NCBI GenBank assembly: GCA_016081115.2
Contig: JABTTQ020001091.1
Location: 248,001-312,000 of the forward strand
From: Rehmannia glutinosa
Lineage: Eukaryota; Streptophyta; Magnoliopsida; Lamiales; Orobanchaceae
Length of the DNA stretch: 64,000 bases
Direction of reading: 5' to 3'
Position numbers and translations under genes: made by a program. This document shows, in pieces, positions 46,240 to 57,004 of this stretch. The notes beneath the pieces were generated by a model. It saw nothing but the letters and a program-made list of their open reading frames with translations. It was not told the origin of the DNA and searched no databases. Each line of letters begins with the position of its first letter. Position 1 is the first letter of the stretch.

Positions 46240-47174
46240 TGTTCATAGATAAATTTGTACAAATTGATTTAATTTGTATCACTTTGATGTATGATTGAAA
46301 TATTTTACGCGAAGCTCTGCGTTTTACAGTTGAGATAAGGAATTAGGAATTACTCGATGATGTGTAAAAATATGATATTATTGCAATTTGAAAGAGTTCA
46401 ATAAATTCTTCATTGTTAAATATATTTTACTCATGAGTACATATGAAATCTAGAATGATAATATTGTTGCAATCAATTGGCGAAGTACATTAATAATAAA
46501 ATAAATAGTTGTGTTTAAGTGATTATGAATTATATAATAGCAAATGTAATAAAGACAACCAATTACTATTGTAGTAATTAATAATATTTAAGCACAAATT
46601 AATAGTATATTACTAATGAATATTTTAATAAATTTGAAAACATATTAATTCTTATTGAGATGAATTTCTTATCAATATTAGTAATAAGATATCATCATTG
46701 TAATATTTTGTATAGTGTACAATATTATTGTTCTGCACCAATTAATATTTTAGTAATCAATAATATAATAACATGCATAAATGTGAAACATTTACATTAA
46801 GTGACAAAAACACTCGGAAATGAACTACTTTGCTAGTGAATACAACCTCATTTTCAAAAATCCCTTTTCCAAAAAGTGGATAATATTTCATAGTACAATT
46901 AATGTATGTAATAAGATGGAGCAGAGTTTGATATTATATTTGATCAAAAGAGCTACTTTGCTAGTGATCAACATCAGTTGCAAATGTTTTTCATAATAAT
47001 CCATGTATGCATTTTTTTTCTTGTTGGAAATGATAAACTATGATAATCATATTAGAACTGTTCTATATATTGCATATTTTTTTTATTATTTTATGTTGTC
47101 TTTTAGTTTGTAAAAAAAAGGGGGCCTGATTTTAAAGTTTGATTCTGACCAGAAAATTGATAGGACCGGTTCTG
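46240..47174. other. AT-rich spacer between SPH units
   Basis: No gene is recognised, and there is no clearly bounded repeat. Confidence 0.35.
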
Positions 47175-47218
47175 AAACCCCACTAAAGAAAGAAAACCAA
47201 AATATTTGATACTACAAA

Positions 47219-47316
47219 GTTCTCGTAAAAGCACCAATGAAAATCCCGATTATTACTACTAGATGCACATTGCATATGTAGTAGAGCAGAATTTGAAGGG
47301 AACTTATTAGTTACAT
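47219..47316 (-). pseudogene. SPH remnant 1
   Basis: On the minus strand this ~100-base piece aligns to the middle of the SPH genes: a degenerate version of the INQLP-to-HCASK segment, then a deletion, then a TTTTCATTGGTGCTTTTACGAG-like piece where intact genes have the HWSFCEN codons. Both ends of the gene are missing. The same remnant precedes SPH copies C and D, so it was part of the ancestral duplicated unit. Confidence 0.6.
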
Positions 47317-47644
47317 TTCGTCATTTTATAGCATTGTTAAATTGTATTCATGAAGTTGATCAGTTGATATATGTAGCAAACATAATTAAGAACGGGAAAT
47401 AAAAATGAAAAATGAATATCGAAATTCAAAAGAAATTGATAAAAATTTTTGGTCAACCATATTAATCTACAACAAATTCAAGCTCTACGCTAATCGAATT
47501 AATTAATAAAAAAGAAAATTCAAAAGAAAACTATAGATAATTCAATGTCCCTTCATTAATGTTTCACATTGATGCATGAGTACTTGACTTATAAGATTTG
47601 CGAGTCATACACTTATTTTAAGTTTTCACATCAATTTTGACCGG

Positions 47645-48094
47645 TCAATTACTAGCACGTGAAACTTCCCAATTAAACATTTTTGCCAATGAATTTTTGG
47701 AACTGTCTTTAGCAAAATAAATACCATCACTCTTCGCTATCCAAGAGCACGTACCACTGTCGCATCTTCCTTTCCATTTCCCACTAAAAGCATCGAAGGC
47801 TTTTTCTTTTGAACCCCACCATAGATGACAGAAGAACAAAGTGTTCGGTATAAAATTCTCGCAAAAGCTCCAATGAAATTGTTGATTCGGAGTAAGTGTG
47901 TGATTTCCTAAATCATTATTCTTAGATGCGCAATGCAATTTCAATGGATCTGGATTTGGAGGGAGCTGATTAATTACATAAATGTCATATCTAAAGGTGA
48001 AAACACATCCGCGTTTTGCTAGTGCTAACACTTTGAGATGGCTAGCACATACGAAAACAAATAACAAGGGGATGGTGATAATAGTGTAGCCCAT
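47645..48094 (-). CDS. SPH copy B, secreted S-protein homologue, intact
   Basis: 149 residues, single exon, ATG at 48092-48094. Residues 1-24 form a signal-peptide-like start (ITIPLLFVFVCASHL). The mature part has the S1-family pattern: YDIYVINQLP (36-45), LKLHCASKNNDLG (51-63), FHWSFCENF (73-81), LFFCHLWWG (86-94), FDAF (100-103), and C-x4-C-x-W before SDGIYF (111-127). Cysteines at 30, 55, 78, 89, 111 and 116 could form disulphides. Upstream on the minus strand a perfect TATAAATA at 48171-48178 lies ~80 bases before the start. S1 proteins act in Papaver as pollen-recognition ligands. Most eudicot SPH genes have no known role, and no partner gene is in this window. Confidence 0.92.
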   Translation of the reverse strand: MGYTIITIPLLFVFVCASHLKVLALAKRGCVFTFRYDIYVINQLPPNPDPLKLHCASKNNDLGNHTLTPNQQFHWSFCENFIPNTLFFCHLWWGSKEKAFDAFSGKWKGRCDSGTCSWIAKSDGIYFAKDSSKNSLAKMFNWEVSRASN

Positions 48095-48170
48095 TAATTA
48101 CTTATTGAGATCAGTAAAAAATGGTGTGTATTGCTTTGCAGTATTGCTGGTTTTTCTTTGTGAAGTTCCC

Positions 48171-48178
48171 TATTTATA
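48171..48178 (-). promoter_or_regulatory. TATA box of SPH copy B
   Basis: TATAAATA on the minus strand, ~80 bases upstream of the ATG. The same position relative to the ATG carries TATATATA in copy C (52571-52578) and TATAAAAG in copy D (56736-56743). Confidence 0.65.
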
Positions 48179-48179
48179 G

Positions 48180-48604
48180 TTAATTCGAGGGGCAAAAAGA
48201 ATATTGTTGCTAAAAAAACATTTAGTTATCGCAATCTGAATGAAATTGATTAAATTTGATTAATTACCAAATTATACTTTACTCAACTGTATTATGAAAT
48301 CTATCACGATAAGATAATCATAATCTAATAGATATCATGGCATAATAATGTAACAAAAAGACACCAATTGGTGTGATAAAATGAAATTCAGCAAATTTTT
48401 TATGGAAATTAGATAACATATTTTTTTCAAGGTCTTAAAAATAAAGAACATTCATAGAGAGGTCAAAATGAGGTAATCTTACCGCTATATAACTAAATAC
48501 ATACAAGTATATTATAAATTTTCTTGAAAAGTTAGGGGCAAGAAATTGACCTCCAAAATTGTAAAATCTAATTTACATATTGGTAAACATAAAATACAAA
48601 ATAT
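48180..48604. other. Upstream region of SPH copy B
   Basis: AT-rich and homologous to the regions upstream of copies C (52580-52890) and D (56745-57050). For example, AAAAAGACACCAA is shared by all three. No gene. Confidence 0.5.
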
Positions 48605-49195
48605 AAAAGAATAGTTTGAGAGCCAAAAAAACTTATTGTGCTATGCATTTTATATTTCTTCGTGCTTGCTCCTATTTCTAAATTACGTGAATTTACGTCA
48701 ACTAGTTCTTGTCAACTCAACAAATTTAGGAAAAAGAGGCACCATAAATAATGGATTCCAAAAATTAACAACTTCACAGCAAAGTACCTTAACTGGAACT
48801 AACTTGACGCTTGAAAGTAAGGGGTCGTACAAACAATGACACAATTAAAAAAGAATACAAGAGTTTCATGACGAAGAAATTAAATACAAAACAATATCAT
48901 GCATCTTTTGGCTATCTTTTTGATAATATAGTTACACAATTTATTTTACAGAGTCATCTTCCATACATAAACTACGAGTCGATTATGCAATGTTATGTTT
49001 TCGATGAATCCTGGATATCAAAATGTAATTTTCAAGTTAATTCAGTTATTTCAGTGTGCATCCGGTTATTTTTCCATATTTTTTGTTCTTAGTATATTCC
49101 ATTTCTTATAAACAAAAAAATTGAGTTGCTAATAAATAAGGGTAAATTACAATTTTAGTCATGTAAATAGTCCGATTCAACTACATTCCATACTA
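48605..49195. repeat. Duplicated segment of the SPH unit (copy 1)
   Basis: About 590 bases that recur at 54748-55380 with high similarity (for example GGATTCCAAAAATTAACAAC, GGGTCGTACAAACAATGACA, GTGCATCCGGTTATTTTTCC). No intact reading frame is common to both copies. A conserved minus-strand stretch around 48700-48840 could be an exon remnant, but I do not recognise it. Confidence 0.7.
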
Positions 49196-49275
49196 AGTGG
49201 TTAATTTCTTGAATCTCGTTTATTTTTTTTTATTTTGTTATTATGACAATATATTATTCTATAATGATTTGAGAA

Positions 49276-50286
49276 TGTTGGAATATGGCCCAATTCCTAT
49301 TGGCCCATTTCCTCATTTGTCCAGGCCCCATTTGAGACCAAGCCTAGAAGCAACCAACCATTCCTTCACCCGGAGCAACCCGACCCGAGATTAAAACCGC
49401 GGATCCTCTTTATGTCATCCTAACCGTCCATTTTGTGGTTTTAATCCACACCATTTGTTCCCCACTTAAATACCCATTTATCTCCAAACCCTAAAGTAGA
49501 CAACTGTAGCAATCAGCAATTATTCTCTCATCCTCTCTCGACTTGCAGCGGCGACTTTGTGTTCAAATCCCATTGTCTCTTTTGATTCTCTCGTGAATCT
49601 TGTGTGAGCTTCGGTGCCTTTGTGAGTCGTGTGTTCGATTGAGCTTGTGAGTTACCGTTCGTTTGAGGGGTTTGGATATTTCGGTTTTCGGGCTTGTTTC
49701 TCCGGTGGGTTTTCGGGTGATTCGAAGGGTTCGGACGGCGTTGGGGTCTCGGTGGTGGCCAACCTTGGGTGCGCTGTTTCTCTTCGACGGTGAAGGGTCC
49801 TCTACACCAACCTCGAGCCTAAGTCCCGATCGACTACTAAGCCTCGTGCTTCAAACCTGATCTCCTTCCTTTTTGCTTTCGATTTTAGTTCCATTTTAGA
49901 GCTTTTTTCGATTTTAGTTTTTGCCTTGTTTAGCGGTTTGGCTAAGCTAATCACCCCCCTAGTTCGATCCGGTCTCGCACTGGCTGCAAGTAGTGCGATG
50001 GGGCTGTTGGTTTTGCCTCTGTACCTTTTAGCTTTTGTAGCTTTTAGTTTTTTTTTTCTTGTGGCTTGAATGGGAAAGTGCCTTCCCGGTTGCCATTGTG
50101 TTGCAAAGCGTTTACTTGTAATTTATCTCTTTTATTTAGAAAGATTGTAATCCCTACCCCGTAGGATTATTTTGTAATAGTTAAGTTCTTTGGACTATTA
50201 TGGAAATGGCTATGGTAGTTAAGTTTTTGGACTATTATGGAAATGGCTATGGCGTTCGGACACGACAGCGGGGTCGATACCTAACA
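49276..50286. mobile_element. Solo LTR, 1011 bp
   Basis: It starts TGTTGGAATATGGCCCA and ends GATACCTAACA, with exact 5-bp duplications GAGAA (49271-49275 and 50287-50291). It contains a 38-bp tandem duplication (50178-50215 and 50216-50252). Its ends match those of the solo LTR at 17712-18510. The G-rich open frame at 49663-49860 is LTR sequence, not a gene. Confidence 0.88.
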
Positions 50287-50291
50287 GAGAA

Positions 50292-50760
50292 GTTGGCCTA
50301 GTCCTTTATAATTGAGGGTATGGCATTTTAAGAGACCTTAAGTAACTTGGCCTAGTCCTTTAATATATGGTGGCTATTTACATATTATATTTATTCAAAT
50401 TTTTTCATATTTAATCTAGCTTTTTCAGAAAATTTACATCTTGTTGGAAAACTTCTCGTGTTATCACTAGAATCCTAAAATTTGGATTATGGCTTTTGGA
50501 AAAAAAATTGGGCACCCGACGGTCTTTTCAAAAATCCAAAGTATACGTCATCGATTAATCGATAATCATAACGCACTTGTCACAATCATCAGTTATGAGA
50601 GTTATATCGATAATTGCCACTCACTCTTGGCCGGAGCTCCCCAGATAAATAAGACGAAGTTATTCTGACACACAGACAACACAAACACTAATTCACAGTA
50701 CAATATTCGCAAGTTCTCTAGGACTAGACGTTATCTATTTAAATTGTATCTTAAATTAAG

Positions 50761-50814
<54 letters not shown>

Positions 50815-50903
50815 TGCTTTTAGTAGGTAATTTACTTTTTTCCCCTTTCGCTAGCTTTTCAACAAATTGATGAGGGCGGGGCTTTCCGTCCATTGCTCAT
50901 TAA
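50292..50903. other. Spacer with a (TTA)n microsatellite
   Basis: A (TTA)n tract of about 16-17 units lies at 50763-50812. The words GTTGGCCTAGTCCTTTA near 50292 and TTGGCCTAGTCCTTTA near 50348 form a short direct repeat. No gene. Confidence 0.5.
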
Positions 50904-51058
50904 AAAGTAAAAACCCAAAGTCAATTGACCAAGATCAATTAATGCATTATGCCAATCTTCTTCTACTTAAAAGCCTCAAAAAAAAAAAAAAAAAAAAAAA
51001 ACATTTGAAACCCACTAAAGATTAAAAAAAAATCAAAATATTTGATATATACTACAAA

Positions 51059-51170
51059 GTTCTCGTAAAAGCACCAATGAAAATCTCGATTATTAATTAC
51101 TACTAGATACACAAAAATGTTGCAAATTTAATAGAGCAGAATTTAATTTGAAGGAACTTATTATTTACAT
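51059..51170 (-). pseudogene. SPH remnant 2
   Basis: Same piece and same internal deletion as SPH remnant 1, placed downstream of SPH copy C. It contains extra short insertions. Confidence 0.6.
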
Positions 51171-51252
51171 TTCGTCATTTTATAGCATTGTTAAATTGTA
51201 TTCATGAATTTGATCAGTTGATGCAGCAAACATAATAAAGAATGGGAATATA

Positions 51253-51816
51253 ACACAGACAGGCGTATAGTCGCATATATCCCCGCGGGTGCAGTGATTT
51301 CTTCTAACTTGGATGAGCATAAGCAGGTTGCTCTACAGCGAGCCATGGACGATATTTCAAAAAGTCTCCATATTAATGATTATGTTATCATTACGACCAA
51401 TCTGTCTGAAGGTTCCCGACAACTTTGGTCAGATATGGCGGATGAAGAAGAACAAGACAAATTGGAAGATTTAAAGGCCAAGATAGGCGACTCATCAACT
51501 ACTTCGATTGTCTTTCACTCTTGTGATTCCTCAGAAACTATTAAGTCTATGTCAATGGTGGATCGTGGATACTGGGCCGACATTCAACATGATACATCAG
51601 ACCATGTAGAGGATACTCGAGCACATGCTAACTAAACTAATGATAATATCCTTCGAAAATCCTCTAGAAATATACACCCTTCATTTAAATTGCGTTTTTA
51701 GGTTTTTTTGTTGTTTCTTTTTCTAAAATCTAACATTATTTTCACTTTGCTACCTGATCGGCTTGTAATCAAGACTTTTCTTTTCTTTTTATATATTTCC
51801 ATTTACTTAAAAAAAT
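51253..51816 (+). mobile_element. 5'-truncated ORF1-only LINE insertion in the SPH unit
   Basis: SPH units 1 and 3 run from GGGAAATAAAAATG / GGGAATATAATG straight on into sequence seen here only after 51816, so about 560 bases are inserted. The insert contains the C-terminal ORF1 frame (51294-51635: NLDEHKQVALQRAM ... GDSSTTSIVFHSCDSSE) and a ~180-base 3' untranslated part like the 24-25-kb copy, ending in an A-rich run. The duplicated target could not be resolved because the target is A-rich. Confidence 0.7.
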
Positions 51817-52047
51817 ATGAAAATGATCAATATCGAAATCCAAAAGAATTTGAGGAGTTTGATCAACCAAAGCTACAACAAATTCAAGGTACATGTTAAT
51901 CGAATTAATTAATAAAATAAAATTCAAAACAAAACTATTGATAATTCAATATCTGTTCATTAATGTTTCATATAGATATATACATCACTCGACTTATAAG
52001 AATTGTGACTAATACACTTATTCTAAGTTTCCATCGTCTTTGACCGC

Positions 52048-52496
52048 TCATTTACTAGCATGTGAAACTTCCCAATTAAATATTTTTGTCAATGAATTTT
52101 TGGAATTGTCTTTAGTAAAATAAATACCATCACTCCTTGCTACCCAAAAACACATACCGGTGTCGCATCTTTCCGCCCATTTTGCATAAAAAGCATCGAA
52201 AGCCTTTTCTTTCGAACCCCACCAAAGATAATGAAGAACAAAGTATTCAATATAAAAATCTCTTAAAAGCTCCAATGAAAATTTTGATTCGTAGTGAGTG
52301 TGTGATTTCCTAAATCATTATTCTTAGATGCGCAATGCAATTTCAATGGATCCGAATTCGGAGGGAGCTGATTAAATACATAAATGTCATATCTAGAGGT
52401 GAAAACACATCTGCGTTTTGCTAGTGCTAACACTTGGAGATGGCTAGCACATACGAAAACAAGTAACAAGGGAATGGTGATAATAGTGTAGCCCAT
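52048..52496 (-). pseudogene. SPH copy C, nonsense and frameshift
   Basis: The ATG at 52494-52496 opens MGYTIITIPLLLVFVCASHL with the signal and first half (YDIYVFNQLP, LKLHCASKNNDLG) nearly identical to copy B. At the conserved HWSF-C position the Cys codon is TAA. About 30 bases later a 1-base deletion relative to copy B (before the CHLWWG codons) changes frame. The remainder is readable in the shifted frame: WWGSKEKAFDAF, CFWVARSDGIYF, NWEVSHASK. A TATATATA lies ~75 bases upstream of the ATG, so it was probably once expressed. Confidence 0.9.
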
Positions 52497-52579
52497 TAAT
52501 TACTTATTGATCAGTAGAAAATGGTGTGTAGTGCTTTGCAGTATTGTTGGTTTTTCTTTGTGAAGTTCCCTATATATAG

Positions 52580-53643
52580 TTAATTTGAGGGGTAAAAAGA
52601 ATTTTTTATTTGCTAAAAATCATTCAGTTATCGCAATCGGAATGAAATTGATTAAATTTGATTGATTACCAAAATATACTACTTTGCTCAACTGTATTAT
52701 GAAATCTAGCACGATAAGATAATAATAATTTAAGAGATGTCATGGCATAATAATGTAACAAAAAGACACCAATTGGTGTGATAGAATGGAATTCATCAAA
52801 TTTCTTATGGAAATTAGATAACATGCTTCAAGGCCTTAAAAGGAAAGAACATTCATCAGAGAGGTAAAAATGAGGTAACATTACCGCTATATAAACTAAA
52901 TTAGATGAGATTCCCGTGCAATACACGGACTGTATATTTATGAGACATTCGCTTCGTATTGTGATATGTGTATTTTTCTTATAGTTATGTGAACTTTTTC
53001 TCCCTATATTGTAACAAGTTTAAAATAAAACCGAACAATATGCAAAAAAATACAATTTAATATTGTTGATTGATAAAGTCAAAAAAGAAAAATGTCATAC
53101 CTCATAATCATGAAAAATACACTCAAGATATTTATTTGTGTTTGATATTTGAAAACTGATTTTTCATAAAGCCGCTCAAGACACAACTTCATTGCTATTG
53201 TATTTTAGTCATGTTTAGATCTTTAATAAGCGTGAAGATTATAACTTTGAAAGTGAAATATCAAAATACGTTGATGTTAATAAAAATTATTTTCTATTAA
53301 CATGAGAACATGTTAATATATAATACAAAAAATAATTCTCTGTACAAAAAAAACTATTATGAATAAAATCTTAAATTAAATAAAAGCTTAATTTCTTCTT
53401 ACATAATATAAACTGTATAATATTTTGATACATATATTTGAGATATTTTATTCAATTAAAAGAAGTATTTTTAGCTTTAATCGACTTAAATATAATTATA
53501 TATTTATGAAAAAATGAGATACTCCCATATAACAACTATACAAATTTCACAAATAGCTAAAATAAATGAATATACAAATTGATGTCCAATAGTCTGGATG
53601 CATAATTTTTAAAGCCTAAAACTTACAAATAAAGTTTTGAGTA
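52580..53643. other. AT-rich DNA upstream of SPH copy C
   Basis: The first ~320 bases are SPH-unit homologous (see copy B). From about 52900 the sequence is unique, AT-rich and without a recognised gene. Confidence 0.4.
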
Positions 53644-53651
53644 AACATATG

Positions 53652-53829
53652 CAGGGGCGGAGCTAGACCCGTATCTTTGGGGGAACTAAATCAATAAAAA
53701 TAAATATTTAGTACTAAAAATAAATTATTTAAAATAAAATATACATATAAATAATAAAATTTTTAATTTTTTTTTTTTTTTTTTTGGGGGCCTAAAGCCC
53801 CCCATTGAAGGGCAAAGGATACGCCCCTG
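53652..53829. mobile_element. 178-bp hAT MITE
   Basis: Exact 8-bp duplication AACATATG at 53644-53651 and 53830-53837. The ends CAGGGGCGGAG and TACGCCCCTG are inverted repeats. Inside is an A/T-rich core with a T run and GGGGGCCTAAAGCCCCCC. Confidence 0.85.
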
Positions 53830-53837
53830 AACATATG

Positions 53838-54331
53838 TTACATTGTGTTTTTTATTTATTATGTTTTTATTTTATTTTATATACGTAATGTGGGTGTCAA
53901 ATTGAAGATCATAAAAAAATAATTAATTTGATATATTGTACGTCAATAATAGATCAAAAACAAAAAATCTATTAAATTCTAAAAAAGAAAAATAAAAAGA
54001 CAAATATAATAATTAGTATGTTGTGCACACTCATATTTGAAAAACTAATTTTTATATGATTCTAATTAAGGCACCTTAAAGACAACCAAAAACTGCCACT
54101 TCAATAATGATCAATCTTTTCTTTATTATTGCAGTGATTTTAATTACTTATTATAGTAATTGATAATGGGCGGGAAAATTCCATGATACAATTTTGAGAA
54201 ATTTCTCTTTATACATATATATATAGATACATACGAGTATATTATAAATTTTCTTTCAAAGTTAGGGCAAGAAATCGACCCAAAATTATAAAATCAATAA
54301 TTTACAATTTCGTAAACATAAAATACAAAAT
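53838..54331. other. AT-rich spacer
   Basis: No gene or bounded repeat except the flank that continues into the duplicated segment near 54240. Confidence 0.35.
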
Positions 54332-54340
54332 ATAAAAGAA

Positions 54341-54737
54341 GGCAAAAGCTTGCATGAGACGGTCTCACGGATTTAGATCCGTGAGACGGAGCCCTTACAC
54401 AAAGTTTTAAAGTTTTTTTTTTTCAGATTTTATTTTTCTTAGGGTTTATATTTGTTTTTTTAGGGTTTATTTTGTTTCTTGAGTTTATTTTTAATTGATT
54501 TGGGTTTTTAGGATTTTTAGTTTTTTTAGGGTTTATTTTTTTTTTTGGGTTTATTTTTATTTTTCGGGTTTATTCTTCATGGTTCATGTTTTTAGGGTTT
54601 ATTTTTGTTTCTTCATGGTTCATTATTATTTTTAAATTTATTTTCATGGTTCATGTTCTCAAGACGGAGCCCTTTTGTTTCAGGAGGTCCGTCTCATGGA
54701 TTTAGATCCGTGAGACCGTCTCATAAGAGACTTGCTC
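54341..54737. mobile_element. 397-bp Mutator-like MITE (GAGACGGTCTCA family)
   Basis: Flanks ATAAAAGAA (54332-54340) and TTAAAAGAA (54738-54746) match at 8 of 9 bases. The homologous point in the first SPH unit (near 48605) lacks the element, giving the empty site. Both ends carry GAGACGGTCTCACGGAT, inverted. Each end contains its own palindrome with arms GTCTCACGGAT and ATCCGTGAGAC. The interior is T-rich with TTTAGGGTTTA words. Confidence 0.8.
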
Positions 54738-54747
54738 TTAAAAGAAT

Positions 54748-55380
54748 AGTTTGGGAGCCGAAAAAAACTTATTGTGCTGTGAATTTTATATTTGTCGTGC
54801 TTGCTCCTATTTCTAAATTACGTGAATTTACGTGGCCTAGTTCTAGTCAACTCAACAAAATTAGAAAAAAGAGGTACCCGAAATAATGGATTCCAAAAAT
54901 TAACAACTTCACAGCAAAGTACCTCAACTGGAACCCATTGGGCATTTGAAAGTAAGGGGTCGTACAAACAATGACACAATTACAAAAGAATACAAGAGTT
55001 TCATGAAGAAATACAAAACAATATTATGCACCATTTGGCTATCTTTTCCTATTTGATAATAGATATATCTTGATTTTGATAATATAGTTACCCAATTTCT
55101 TTTACAGAGTCATCTTCCATACATAAACTAGAAGTCGATTTATGCAATGTTATATGTTTTCGATGAAGCACTGGTTGTCAAAATGTATTTTTCAAGTTAC
55201 TTCAGTTATTTCAGTGTGCATCCGGTTATTTTTCCATATTTTTTTATTCTTAGTATTCCATTTCTTATAAACCAAAAAACTGAGTGGCTAATAAATAAGG
55301 GTAAATTACAATTTTAGTCATGTAATTATGGGAGTTTTGTAATAATAGTCCGATTCAACTACATTCCATACTAAGTAACC
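54748..55380. repeat. Duplicated segment of the SPH unit (copy 2)
   Basis: Homologous to 48605-49195, ending at the same TCCATACTAAGT. It has a ~45-base internal insertion near 55040-55080. Confidence 0.7.
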
Positions 55381-55482
55381 ATCAGGGTTGTCCATGGGGC
55401 GGCCTAGCGAGTGCCGCCTAATGAATTTAATTAGTCTTTCAGCTATATCCTCCATCTAGAAGCCACAAACTTTGGAGAAATG

Positions 55483-55616
55483 GTTGCCAAAGTAAAAACC
55501 CAAAGTCAATTGACAAAGATCAATTAATGCATTATGCCAATCTTCTTCTTAAAAGCATAAAGAAAAACCATTTGAACCCCACTAAAGATTAAAAAAATCA
55601 AAATTATACTACAAAG
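55483..55616. repeat. Start of SPH unit 3
   Basis: AAAACCCAAAGTCAATTGAC and the following sequence (to about 55616) recur at 50908-51058, marking the same unit start as in unit 2. Confidence 0.6.
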
Positions 55617-55751
55617 TTCTCGTAAAAGCACCAAAGAAAATCTCGATTGCTTGCCTAGTGTGGTTTACCTGGTTGGCGTAGTTTGCAGGCTAGTACGTCC
55701 AGCCCGAGGGTTTATCCAAGCGCTGAGTAGCGGGCATGGGTTCCCCGTCAT

Positions 55752-55787
<36 letters not shown>

Positions 55788-55868
55788 CGATTATTAATTA
55801 CTACTAGATGCACATTTATATTGCATATTTAGTAGATCGATCAGAGTTTGAAGGAACTTATTATTACA
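55617..55868 (-). pseudogene. SPH remnant 3 (split by a SINE)
   Basis: Same remnant as at 47219 and 51059, downstream of SPH copy D, interrupted by the SINE at 55649-55780. Confidence 0.6.
55649..55780 (+). mobile_element. Short tRNA-derived SINE with a poly(A) tail
   Basis: Exact 12-bp duplication AAAATCTCGATT at 55637-55648 and 55781-55792. The uninterrupted sequence is seen in remnant 2 (AAAATCTCGATTATTAATTA). The ~104-base body has TGGTTTACCTGGTTGG (A-box-like) and GAGGGTTTATCC (B-box-like), followed by ~28 A. The long A run and near-exact duplication suggest a young insertion. Confidence 0.75.
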
Positions 55869-56214
55869 TTTCGTCATTTTATAACATTGTTGAATTGTAT
55901 TCATGAAGTTGATCAGTTGATGAAGCAAACATAATTAAAAATGGGAATATAATGTGACAAAATGAAAATGGTTGTAAAAATGAAAATGATCAATATCGAA
56001 ATCCAAAAGAAATTGATGAATTTTGATCAAAAAACCAAAGCTACAACAAATTCAAGCTACATGTTAATCGAATTAATTAATAAAAATAAAATTCAAAACA
56101 AAAGTATAGATAATTCAATATCCGTTCATTAATGTTTCAGATAGATACATCAGTTGACTTATAAGATTTGTGAGCAATACACTTATTTTAAGTTTCCACA
56201 TCGATTTTGACCTT

Positions 56215-56661
56215 TCAATTACTAGCATGTGAAACTTCCCAATTAAACATTTTTGTCAATGATTGTTTGGAATTGTCTTTAGCAAAATAAATACCGTCGC
56301 CCCTTGCTACCCAAAAGCACATACCAGTATTGCATCTTTCCGCCCATTTCGCATTAAAAGCATCGAAAGCCTTTTCTTTCGCACCCCAATACAAATGGCA
56401 TAAAAACAAAGTATTCTGTATAAAATTCTCGCAAAAGCTCCAATGAAAATTTTGATTCGGAGTAAGTGTGTGATTTCCTAAATCATTATTCTTGGATGCG
56501 CAATGCAATTTCAATGGATCCGGATTTGGAGGAAGCTGATTAATTACATAAATGTCATATCCAAAGGTTAAAAAACATCTTTTTCCTAGTGCTAACACTT
56601 GGAGATGGCTAGCATAAACGAAAACAAAGAACAAGGGAATGGTGATAATATTGTAGCCCAT
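56215..56661 (-). CDS. SPH copy D, secreted S-protein homologue, intact
   Basis: 148 residues, single exon. I chose the ATG at 56659-56661 because it aligns with the start of copies B and C (MGYNIITIPLFFVFVYASHL). The frame is open further upstream, but that extension overlaps the TATA box. Signal-like start, then FGYDIYVINQLP, LKLHCASKNNDLGNHTL, FHWSFCENF, LFLCHLYWGAKE, FDAFNAKWAERC, CFWVARGDGIYF and NWEVSHASN. It lacks the early Cys30 context of copy B (KRCFLTF here, Cys shifted by one). TATAAAAG at 56736-56743 is ~75 bases upstream. Function is unknown; see copy B for the family. Confidence 0.92.
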   Translation of the reverse strand: MGYNIITIPLFFVFVYASHLQVLALGKRCFLTFGYDIYVINQLPPNPDPLKLHCASKNNDLGNHTLTPNQNFHWSFCENFIQNTLFLCHLYWGAKEKAFDAFNAKWAERCNTGMCFWVARGDGIYFAKDNSKQSLTKMFNWEVSHASN

Positions 56662-56743
56662 TAATTGCTTATTGATCAATAGAAAATGGTGTGTATTACT
56701 TTGGAGTCTTGTTGATTTTTCTTCAAGAAGTTCGCCTTTTATA

Positions 56744-56973
56744 GTCAACTTGAGGGGCCACTGTGACAAAATGAGATTTTTGCTAAAAATCATTCAGTAA
56801 TCGAAACCTGAATGAAATTGACTAAATTTGATTACCAAAATATTATTATGAAATCTAGCACGATAAGATAATCGTAATCTATGAGATATCATATGGCATA
56901 ATAATGTAACAAAAAGACACCAACTGGTCATGTGATAGAATGGAATTCCGCAAATTTCTTATGGAAATTAGAT

Positions 56974-57004
<31 letters not shown>

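Noticed and set aside
49663..49860. Open frame MRGLDISVFGLV... as a gene
   Set aside because: Lies wholly inside a solo LTR bounded by 5-bp duplications.
54430..54610. TTTAGGGTTTA words resembling plant telomere repeats
   Set aside because: They are spaced irregularly by T-rich sequence and lie inside a Mutator-like MITE; no (TTTAGGG)n array exists.
45248..56661. Calling the SPH cluster a functional self-incompatibility (S) locus
   Set aside because: SPH genes are a large family in eudicots, mostly unrelated to incompatibility; no pollen determinant gene is present and two of four copies are broken.
56662..56793. 44-residue N-terminal extension of SPH copy D
   Set aside because: Overlaps the TATA box and is absent from copies B and C, whose start aligns with the ATG at 56659-56661.
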